A stretch of 64,000 nt of DNA from SKLM01 sp964575455 (GTDB lineage: Bacteria > Chloroflexota > Anaerolineae > B4-G1). Positions 49,144 through 56,178 of the stretch are shown piece by piece. Where the stretch lies: positions 25,431 to 89,430 of the forward strand of contig CAZNRX010000007.1 in NCBI GenBank assembly GCA_964575455.1, given 5' to 3'. Under the pieces are notes generated by a model that saw only the letters and a program-made list of their open reading frames with translations, had not been told where the DNA came from and made no database searches. The stretch's first letter is position 1; each line of letters opens with the position of its first letter. Position numbers and translations under genes: made by a program.

Positions 49144-50094
49144 TCAGGGCAGGTGAACGTGCGGATCGACGGGACGCCCTTGATAGCGCAGCTCGAAATG
49201 TAGGTGGGGGCCCGTTGAGTATCCTGTTGTGCCTGCACCACCCAATATCTCACCCTGGCGCACCTCTTGACCCTCATCGACCGCTATCTCTGTGAGATGG
49301 GCGTAGTAGGAGCTCCAGCCGCTGTCATGCTCTAGGATGACCAGGTTTCCGTAACCGCCCCCCCATTCGGCGAAAGCGACCTTCCCATCGGCGGCGGCGA
49401 CGATTCGATCCCACTTCTCGGCCGCGATGTCGAGGCCGATATGCCCGGGATTGGCGGGGTCGTGGAACGTCCAGCCTGAAATCGCGCGCTGTTTGGTCGG
49501 CCATTGGAATTGAGCCGCAACCGTGGCTGAGGACCCGTCCAGAGGGGATGTTGTGGTACCAGGGGGTGTGGCCCCGGCTGTCGGCTGGACCAACCCTTCG
49601 GAGAGGGCAAGGCTGAGGGAGTAGCGGCCTGGCGACCCGGAGAGAGGCGAGATCTGGACGCGGTAGAGGCCAGTGGCGGGAAGGGAGGGCTCAAAGAGAT
49701 AGGGGGGAAGGAATACAGAACCCGACTTCTCCGCCAGGGTCGTTCCAGTGGGATCAATCAAGCGGACCATCAGCTCCGCTTCGACGCTAGATCCGGAACC
49801 AGGATGAAACCACATCTCAACAGTGGCTGATTGCCCAGCCTGCCCCTGAAACTGCCATGCATCAGGGGCCTCGTTGCCCAGGGTGCCCTCCACAGGCTCA
49901 TCGGGCCCCATAGGCGTGGCAGGCGTCACCCGCGGCTGAGGGGATGGCGTCTCGGCGGGGAGGGCCAGGGAGGGCGTGATCCAGCGACGGGCCAGCCCCT
50001 CGCCGCCCAGGTAGGCTATTGCCGCCAGTGCGGCGACCAACGCCGCCCAAGCAAGAAGAGAGCCTGCGGTTCTTCTCTTCCTAGCGGGCTTCAT
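49144..50094 (-). CDS. M23-family metallopeptidase with PPC-like domain
   Basis: 316 aa. One N-terminal transmembrane helix (SLLAWAALVAALAAIAYLGG), a Pro/Thr-rich spacer, a pre-peptidase C-terminal-type beta domain (about 70-175), and an LytM/M23 domain with the zinc motifs GHIGLDIAA (H-x3-D) and GPHLHFELR (H-x-H). It should act on peptidoglycan or a related wall polymer outside the membrane. The start is ATG 50094 behind GGAGAGG. Confidence 0.92.
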   Translation of the reverse strand: MKPARKRRTAGSLLAWAALVAALAAIAYLGGEGLARRWITPSLALPAETPSPQPRVTPATPMGPDEPVEGTLGNEAPDAWQFQGQAGQSATVEMWFHPGSGSSVEAELMVRLIDPTGTTLAEKSGSVFLPPYLFEPSLPATGLYRVQISPLSGSPGRYSLSLALSEGLVQPTAGATPPGTTTSPLDGSSATVAAQFQWPTKQRAISGWTFHDPANPGHIGLDIAAEKWDRIVAAADGKVAFAEWGGGYGNLVILEHDSGWSSYYAHLTEIAVDEGQEVRQGEILGGAGTTGYSTGPHLHFELRYQGRPVDPHVHLP

Positions 50095-50139
50095 TCTCGC
50101 CTCTCCCCCGTTCAATCGTCAATCAGCGTCTTGCGATCC

Positions 50140-51582
50140 CTACTTCTGTACGGCCTTTCCCTGCATGTCCGGCGGCACCCCAACACCCATCGTGTCCAGC
50201 ACGGTGGGCGCGACGTCCATAAGCTGCAGGCCATCCACGTAGCGGCCTCCGAGGTCCTTGCCCGGGTCCCAGAGGACAAAGACGCCGTTCTGAGCGTGAT
50301 TCGCGTCGTCTGGTCCAATGTCGTTCTCGAAGGTATAGATGTCGGGTAAGCCAAAGGAACCGACCGATCGCCATCGCAGGTTGCCGAGGTAGACCATCAG
50401 GTCCGGTGCCACATTGCGTACCTCTCGATAGAGATCCTGCGGCTTGAAGGCTACCGAGCCCATGGGGTTGCCCTCGTGATCCGGGATGCCCTCAATCCTC
50501 TCCTTCAATTCGTCGCGAGCCTTCTCATACTCATCGGCTGGGATCTTGCCCTGAGGCTCACGCCCCTCGACGTTTAGAAAGATGCGCGCGTAGTAGCCGC
50601 CGGCTCCCCAGGCCGTGGTGCTCTCCCAGTCGATCTCGACCTTCTCAATCGGAACCAACCCCTCGTACAGCGGCTCATCTCTCAGCACCAGCAGGCCCTC
50701 TTGACGAAGCCATTCGTTTACGGCGAAGCCGCCCGCCATGGCCTGGCCACCGTGGTCGGATACCACTATCACAGCCGTATCGTCGCCGAGCATGCCGAGC
50801 AACTTCCCAATCTCACGATCCAGATAGCGGTAGTAGGCAGGTATGGCATCTTCGTACGGGTTACCCATCTCGTACTTGGGGTGGTCGGGGTCCCAGAACC
50901 TCCACATGCCGTGGTGGATCCGATCCAGGCCGATCTCCACGAACATGAAGAAATCCCACGCCTTCTCTCGAAGCAGGTGCTTGATAACCTCAAAGCGCTT
51001 CTCGGTCATCGTCTGGATCTGCTCCAGGAGGAAATCCTTGTCGGTCGTGCGAAACTGGGGCACATCCACGTCGTATGTCTCCCCATGGAGCACGCGGTCG
51101 ATTTCGTAGCGCAGCTCGTTAGGGAAGGTGTACTGGCGATCGGTGTTGGGTGTGAGGAAGCTGCTGATCAGGTAGCCGTTGAGCGGCTTGATGGGGTAGG
51201 TCTGCGGCACGCCAATGACGACGGATGTCCTGTTGGCCTCTCCCAGCACGTCCCATATCCGAGGTTCGTGGATCGCGTTGCCCATAGCGATGTTCATTCG
51301 ATCGTAGGAGTGATCGGCTCGGTTGCGGAAACCGTAGAAACCGAGCACGCCTGGATCCTTACTGGTGAGCATCGACGTCCAGGCCGGGACGGTGATGCAG
51401 GGTATGGAGCTTGAGAGAGGTCCGTGGATGCCCTCATCAATCAGGCGGCTCAAGTTCGGCAGCTGGTCCTTTAGGCCCAGGTCGTTCTCATCGCCCGTCT
51501 CGAAAAGCACGGAGGGTGGGGCGCAGTCGAGACCGATGACCAGAATCTTGCGCTTTCTCTGGCGCCTGAAGAACCTCAACAT
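50140..51582 (-). CDS. Alkaline-phosphatase-superfamily phosphodiesterase/pyrophosphatase
   Basis: 480 aa, cytosolic. Metal and nucleophile positions of the type I phosphodiesterase family are visible: VIGLDCAPPS, the nucleophile Thr region IPCITVPAWTSMLTSKDPG, VEIGLDRIHHGMW, VVSDHGGQAM and the final His in DDANHAQNG. It probably hydrolyses a nucleotide or phosphonate ester. It lies 6 bp downstream of ATP sulfurylase, so a link to sulfonucleotides (APS/PAP) is possible but unproven. The start is ATG 51582. Confidence 0.88.
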   Translation of the reverse strand: MLRFFRRQRKRKILVIGLDCAPPSVLFETGDENDLGLKDQLPNLSRLIDEGIHGPLSSSIPCITVPAWTSMLTSKDPGVLGFYGFRNRADHSYDRMNIAMGNAIHEPRIWDVLGEANRTSVVIGVPQTYPIKPLNGYLISSFLTPNTDRQYTFPNELRYEIDRVLHGETYDVDVPQFRTTDKDFLLEQIQTMTEKRFEVIKHLLREKAWDFFMFVEIGLDRIHHGMWRFWDPDHPKYEMGNPYEDAIPAYYRYLDREIGKLLGMLGDDTAVIVVSDHGGQAMAGGFAVNEWLRQEGLLVLRDEPLYEGLVPIEKVEIDWESTTAWGAGGYYARIFLNVEGREPQGKIPADEYEKARDELKERIEGIPDHEGNPMGSVAFKPQDLYREVRNVAPDLMVYLGNLRWRSVGSFGLPDIYTFENDIGPDDANHAQNGVFVLWDPGKDLGGRYVDGLQLMDVAPTVLDTMGVGVPPDMQGKAVQK

Positions 51583-51588
51583 TGCCTA

Positions 51589-52776
51589 CTAATCACTTCC
51601 CTTCATGCCCTCCAGCAGGACCCGGGCGACCTCAGGCCGCGTCATCTCCTCGGGCAGCATCTCGCCACGGCGCAGCATTTCACGCACTTGCGTGCCGCTG
51701 AGGTAGATCCAATCCTCCTGATCGTGGGGGCATGTCTTGGCAGAGACGACGGCCCCACATTTCTTACAGAAGAACGCGTACTCGAACTTGAAGGGAATGA
51801 TGCCGATCTCTTGCTGTGAGAACTGGTCGAAGATATCCTGGGCGTCGTAGGTGCCGTAGTACTCGCCGACGCCAGCGTGATCGCGCCCCACGATGAAGTG
51901 GGTGCAGCCGTAGTTCTTGCGGGCGATGGCGTGGAAGAGGGCTTCGCGAGGCCCGGCGTAACGCATGGCAGCCGGGAAGACACCCAACAACACGCGATCT
52001 GCGGGATAGTAGTCTCGCAGGATCGTCTGGTACGAGGCGATCCGTACGTCAGCAGGAATATCGCCCTCTTTGGTCTCGCCGACTAGGGGATGGATGAAGA
52101 GGCCGTCGACGATCTCCAGAGCAGTCTTCTGGAGATATTCGTGAGCGCGATGGATGGGATTGCGGGTCTGAAAGCCGACCACACTGCGCCAGCCGCGTCG
52201 GGCGAACATACGCCGCGACTGAGCTGGTGTGTGACGTAACTCGGGGAACTCGGTCCTCGTCGCGCTGGGCCAGTCCACTAGCCAGAAATCGCCGCCCAAG
52301 AGCACGACTCCCCGCTGGTAGAGCCGTCTCACGCCGGGGTGGGCCTCTTCGGTCGTTCGATAAACCTCACGCGCCTCGTGTTCCTTGACCTTTTGGTCGT
52401 ACGGATACTTCTCAGCCACTTCCATGACGGCTAGGACGCGGTCCTCCTCACAGAGAGCGATCTCCTGGCCTTCGTGGATCTGTTCAGCTTGATGCTGCTC
52501 CACCGCAAGGGTGATGGGCACCGACCAGACGACGCCGTTCGTGAGCCGCATGTCGTCGACGGTCTGCTCGTAGTCGGCCCGGCGCATGAAGCCAGCGAGA
52601 GGGCTGAGCGCACCGGTGGCGATAAGCTCCAGGTCGGAGAGCTCCATCGGCTCTAGCGGCACCTTGGTCATGTCTTCAGCGCGCTCCCGCACCGCCTCCC
52701 GCATTTCGCCGCGGAGGACACGATCGACCAGCGTTCCCCCATGGGGTCGGATGACGTCCGCGTACAGTTCGTTCAA
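51589..52776 (-). CDS. sat: Sulfate adenylyltransferase (ATP sulfurylase)
   Basis: 395 aa. Forms adenosine phosphosulfate from ATP and sulfate, or the reverse. Signatures: VGFQTRNPIHRAHEY with the HxGH-like loop, VGRDHAGVGEYYG, and a zinc-ribbon-like CKKC...CPH near the C-terminus found in the bacterial/archaeal homo-oligomeric type. No APS reductase or APS kinase gene is adjacent. The start is TTG 52776, behind AAAGGAG; no ATG/GTG lies in a better position. Its promoter with an overlapping palindrome lies at 52936-52966. Confidence 0.94.
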   Translation of the reverse strand: MNELYADVIRPHGGTLVDRVLRGEMREAVRERAEDMTKVPLEPMELSDLELIATGALSPLAGFMRRADYEQTVDDMRLTNGVVWSVPITLAVEQHQAEQIHEGQEIALCEEDRVLAVMEVAEKYPYDQKVKEHEAREVYRTTEEAHPGVRRLYQRGVVLLGGDFWLVDWPSATRTEFPELRHTPAQSRRMFARRGWRSVVGFQTRNPIHRAHEYLQKTALEIVDGLFIHPLVGETKEGDIPADVRIASYQTILRDYYPADRVLLGVFPAAMRYAGPREALFHAIARKNYGCTHFIVGRDHAGVGEYYGTYDAQDIFDQFSQQEIGIIPFKFEYAFFCKKCGAVVSAKTCPHDQEDWIYLSGTQVREMLRRGEMLPEEMTRPEVARVLLEGMKGSD

Positions 52777-52935
52777 CAGATTGACTCCTTTTGCCTGACG
52801 GATGTCGGGTATCAGCCTTGACCTATGTTATAGGGCAGCGCTGGGGGCACTTCGGCTACCCCCATCGCTTTTCTGGCGGGGGTGCAGTAAGGTGTCCTGT
52901 GCGCTGCCTGTGGTGTCTCGAAACTCACGGATTGG

Positions 52936-52966
52936 ATTGTATCACGATGGTTGACCATGTCAACCA
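52936..52966 (-). promoter_or_regulatory. Promoter of sat with overlapping palindromic operator
   Basis: Minus strand: TTGACA (52963-52958), 16 nt, TACAAT (52941-52936). A perfect 8-bp inverted repeat TGGTTGAC-CAT-GTCAACCA (52948-52966) covers the -35, an ideal place for a repressor. The remaining 160 nt to the TTG carry no feature I can support. Confidence 0.7.
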
Positions 52967-53065
52967 TTGACCGTGTTGGCTGGCGTGGCTGGTCAGGCGA
53001 CGACGTCGGCCTGGAGATCAGCCACAACAGGGGGATCAGCGACGCGCTGCAGGAGTTGGTGGTCG

Positions 53066-54196
53066 CTAGATGTCTCGTCTATAGACTCGATGATTCTTGT
53101 AGGGCTCGGCACCCAGATTGATCAGGTCGCGTCTCATCTGGACAGCCGATTCCGCCACCTGGGTGAGTTCGGCGTGTACGAAATCGAATTCGCCTTTCAC
53201 CGTCTTTGACATCTCGGAGTATAGAAGCGCGTTACCACCCAGTCCCTGGTATTCGGGCACGATGCCAACACCGTTGAGAGAGATCCATTTCGTGCGCCGC
53301 ATGTCGAGCAGAATGTGGACCAAGCCGAAGGGGAATAGCTTCCCGTTTGCCCGTTGGAGGCCTCTGGACACGTCTGGGAAGCCGAAGATGAAGCCCACGA
53401 TATCATCCTCTTGCAGGACCATTTTGATCAGACGCGGATTCGCAGCCAGCACCAGGTCGTTGAACGTGAACTCGACCTCGTGCTGCGTGAGGGGATAGAA
53501 CTCCCAGTTGTCCACGAAAGTCTTGTTGTACGCTGCTCCGATTCGCCCCTTCCACCTGTTCAGCTCCAGTTTCGACTTGAAATGGTGGACGGTCAAGTTC
53601 CGGCGTTCCTTGACGCGCTCGGCAATGCGGTGGATGCGCTCCGGGACATTGAAGTCCGAGAGCTTGATGTAGGTGGATACGAAATCGACTTCCTTCTCGA
53701 AGCCCAGCTCCTCCACCAGGCGGGGGTAGTAATCGTAGTTGTAGTTCATCATCATCATCATCTGACGATGTTCCGTCCCCTCCACCTGCAGGCCGTAGCC
53801 ATCGAAAGGACTGAACCCCTTGGGGCCGACTACTTCGTTCAGCTGTCGGGCCCGGGCCCACTCGAAGACCCGCTCAAACAACGCAGCCGCCACGTCCTGG
53901 TCATCGATGCACTCGAAGAGGTAGAATTGGGCCTGGCGTTTGTCCTGATAGTCGTTGAAGCGGCGATTTTCGAGAGCCCCGATGCGGCCCATGTCCTGGC
54001 CGTCCTGCACAGCGACGAAGAAATCGGCGTCGGAATGCTCGTAGAAGGGGTGCTTCTCGCGGTTGAGCATCGTTCGGACGTCGGTTCGCAGCGGAGGAAC
54101 CCACTGAGGGCAATCGGCGTACAGTCTGAAAGGGATATCGATGAAGCGCCGCACCTCGGCCTTCGATGCTGTGTCAATTCTCTCTACTGTGGTCAT
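53066..54196 (-). CDS. GNAT-like acyltransferase-fold protein of unknown substrate
   Basis: 376 aa. N-terminal region FIDIPFRLYADCPQWVPPLR and C-terminal half with ISLNGVGIVPEYQGLGGNAL, a GNAT-type acetyl-CoA-binding motif. The family is common in bacteria as an uncharacterised N-acyltransferase. The start is ATG 54196 behind GGGGAG; a longer frame to 54286 is not needed. Promoter TGGACA-17-TAGAAT is at 54348-54320. Confidence 0.82.
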   Translation of the reverse strand: MTTVERIDTASKAEVRRFIDIPFRLYADCPQWVPPLRTDVRTMLNREKHPFYEHSDADFFVAVQDGQDMGRIGALENRRFNDYQDKRQAQFYLFECIDDQDVAAALFERVFEWARARQLNEVVGPKGFSPFDGYGLQVEGTEHRQMMMMMNYNYDYYPRLVEELGFEKEVDFVSTYIKLSDFNVPERIHRIAERVKERRNLTVHHFKSKLELNRWKGRIGAAYNKTFVDNWEFYPLTQHEVEFTFNDLVLAANPRLIKMVLQEDDIVGFIFGFPDVSRGLQRANGKLFPFGLVHILLDMRRTKWISLNGVGIVPEYQGLGGNALLYSEMSKTVKGEFDFVHAELTQVAESAVQMRRDLINLGAEPYKNHRVYRRDI

Positions 54197-54319
54197 GAGT
54201 GTTCTCCCCTCTCTGAGTGTCTTTGGACCGGAATCAATCACCTCGAGCCGCAGCGGCCAGCTTCGCGCACTGGCGCGGGGCGCCATTCGGGAGATGACGA
54301 TGAGGTCATTGCTTCTACC

Positions 54320-54348
54320 ATTCTACGTCGCTTTCCCCTTTTTGTCCA
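54320..54348 (-). promoter_or_regulatory. Putative promoter of the GNAT gene
   Basis: Minus strand: TGGACA (54348-54343), 17 nt, TAGAAT (54325-54320), about 120 nt before the ATG. Confidence 0.6.
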
Positions 54349-54463
54349 TCCTTTGAGTATCCCTTGGGTCGCCTTTTTGGACAAAGGGCTGTCGTCAGCC
54401 CGGGAGGTGGTAGGTACAATAACACGCTGCAGCGCACCACGTTGCGCTGCGCTGCCTGCCTTG

Positions 54464-54492
54464 TTGATTCTTCTCCGAGGACGTGCTATACT
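54464..54492 (+). promoter_or_regulatory. Putative promoter of the HD-domain gene
   Basis: TTGATT (54464-54469), 17 nt, TATACT (54487-54492), about 70 nt before the ATG. Confidence 0.65.
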
Positions 54493-54564
54493 GCGTGGGT
54501 GTGATCAACTTGAGCAGGATCTGTTCGAGTTTTCCTGGCGCGTACGCTCAGAAGGGGGAATAGT

Positions 54565-55122
54565 ATGCTCTCGAAGGAAGAGGCTCTGGATATTCTGAAG
54601 GCGAACATCGCCAACAAGAGTCTTCGCAAACATCATTATGCGGTAGCAGCAGCCATGCGGGCGCTGGCCGAGGCGTTCGATGGCGATCCCAACACGTGGG
54701 AGATCGTGGGACTATTGCACGACGCGGACTACGAGGAGGCCCGGGACGATCCGGATCGGCACGCCTTGGTGATCGCGGAGCAGCTGGAGGAGCGAGGCGT
54801 CTCTGAGGAGATCGTCCGGGCTATCAAGGCGCATAACTATGAGCGATTGGGGGTGATGCCGGAGACCAAAATGGAATGGTCTCTGGTGACCTGCGACGAT
54901 CTGACCGGCTTGATCGTGGCTGTGGCGCTCGTTCACCCGACCAAGCTGGCCGGCGTGTCCGTCGAATCGGTGATGAAGAAGTTCGACTCTAAGTCGTTTG
55001 CCTCTGGTGCCGATCGAGAGAGAATCAGGCTCTGCGAGGAGAAGCTTGACATGCCGCTGGAGCGTTTCGTGGGGCTTGTGCTGGACGCTATGAAAGAGCG
55101 GTCAGATCTCCTGGGACTCTAG
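54565..55122 (+). CDS. HD-domain protein (putative phosphohydrolase)
   Basis: 185 aa with an HD metal site: HHYAVAAAMRAL, WEIVGLLHDADYEE (the HD pair), AIKAHNYERLG and the distal Asp in VTCDDLTGLIVA. It resembles predicted HDIG hydrolases of unknown substrate. The start is ATG 54565 behind AAGGGGGA. It is monocistronic, ending at a strong hairpin. Confidence 0.88.
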   Translation: MLSKEEALDILKANIANKSLRKHHYAVAAAMRALAEAFDGDPNTWEIVGLLHDADYEEARDDPDRHALVIAEQLEERGVSEEIVRAIKAHNYERLGVMPETKMEWSLVTCDDLTGLIVAVALVHPTKLAGVSVESVMKKFDSKSFASGADRERIRLCEEKLDMPLERFVGLVLDAMKERSDLLGL

Positions 55123-55153
55123 ATCCTATCTCGGGAGACGTTGGCTGCACAAA

Positions 55154-55188
55154 AAGCCGCCCTGGACTTGACCAGCCCAGGGCGGCTT
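55154..55188. terminator. Bidirectional terminator hairpin
   Basis: AAGCCGCCCTGG and CCAGGGCGGCTT form a 12-bp stem around an 11-nt loop between convergent genes; an A-run before it gives a U-run for the minus-strand transcript. Confidence 0.8.
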
Positions 55189-55212
55189 GATGGTTTCACA
55201 CGCGATTGTGGG

Positions 55213-56178
55213 TCACGAATCGCTTGATTCCGCCTCCGGCGTGGGGGGCTTCTCCAGGAAGGCCTCCCGGTCACTCTCTATCAGCGTCTTGAGGCTGGCC
55301 TCGACCACGTGCACGTAGTAGTCCGATTCCGATGACTTGACCACGTAGCTGGCGTCGTCGGCTTCCTTCGCTCCCACGCGCAGCGTCACTGTCTTGTCAG
55401 CGGTCTCTAGCGTCACCACTGCGTTGGGCTCATCCATGCCATAGGATGGGCGTTCCTCCTTCCCGAGAGGGCCCTTCATTGTGACCGTGGCGGCGCGACG
55501 GATCAAGCCCTCGATCTGCGTCTGTTTCAAGGTCTCCTCCTCGGTCAGGCCACTCATGGTCCAGGTCTCATCATCCACCCTCTCGAAGGCGAAGGTGCCT
55601 TGTGCGTTCTCCAACGTCACGCGTTCGAGATCCTTCTGGGCCACGCTTTGGTATTGGGTGTTGATCCAGGTGCTGGTGGTGGCGTTCACGTTCCAGGTCG
55701 TCAGCTCACTGGTCAGATAGGTATCGCTCTGGCCCTCCAAGCGGAAGTGCATAGAGCCGTATTGGGGCGACGAGCCGAGGTAAAGCGTCTCTCTCCCGCC
55801 GTCGCTGGTCTCGAAGACGATACGACGCACGAAGTCGTCTGGTGACACCTGGAGCCGCCTATGGCTGGTGCTACTGCTGGTCACCAGTCGCCCCGTCGTC
55901 AACGCGGTCAGCTTCTCCAGGAGCCCGCTGACCGCGTCCGTCTTGACCGGGTATTGATCGGCCTCGGGCAAGACCCATTCTCCTGTCACCTTCTCCATCT
56001 CGATCACGTTCCCCTCGGCGTCCTCGATGGTGACAGCGGTGACGTCCTCAGCGTCCAGATCGGCAAACAGCGGATCGCGCTGGCCCGCGGTCGAAGGTCT
56101 GGGCCAGAAGATGACGACGCTCAAGACGATCTGCGCAATCAGAATCCCAGCTAGAATCTTGTGATGCCTCTTGATCAT
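55213..56178 (-). CDS. DUF4340-domain membrane-anchored protein (Gld-system partner)
   Basis: 321 aa: one N-terminal helix (ILAGILIAQIVLSVVIFWP), then repeated DUF4340-type beta/alpha units (VTIEDAEGNVIEMEKVTGEW; RVTLENAQGTFAFERVDDET). Such proteins are often encoded after GldF/GldG-type ABC genes. The ATG overlaps the stop of the upstream gene by one base (TAATG), so it is coupled. It should work on the outer face of the same transporter complex; the exact role is unknown. Confidence 0.85.
   Translation of the reverse strand: MIKRHHKILAGILIAQIVLSVVIFWPRPSTAGQRDPLFADLDAEDVTAVTIEDAEGNVIEMEKVTGEWVLPEADQYPVKTDAVSGLLEKLTALTTGRLVTSSSTSHRRLQVSPDDFVRRIVFETSDGGRETLYLGSSPQYGSMHFRLEGQSDTYLTSELTTWNVNATTSTWINTQYQSVAQKDLERVTLENAQGTFAFERVDDETWTMSGLTEEETLKQTQIEGLIRRAATVTMKGPLGKEERPSYGMDEPNAVVTLETADKTVTLRVGAKEADDASYVVKSSESDYYVHVVEASLKTLIESDREAFLEKPPTPEAESSDS

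Larger units (their letters stand above)
54197..54564. other. Intergenic region between divergent GNAT and HD genes
   Basis: 368 bp without a gene. It contains the minus-strand promoter (54348-54320), a plus-strand promoter (54464-54492) and an inverted TTTTTGTCC/GGACAAA pair (about 54339-54396) that could be a regulator site. Nothing else is seen. Confidence 0.7.

Noticed and set aside
53354..54598. 414-aa plus-strand open frame
   Set aside because: Antisense to the GNAT-like gene and runs into the HD gene start region; no protein features.
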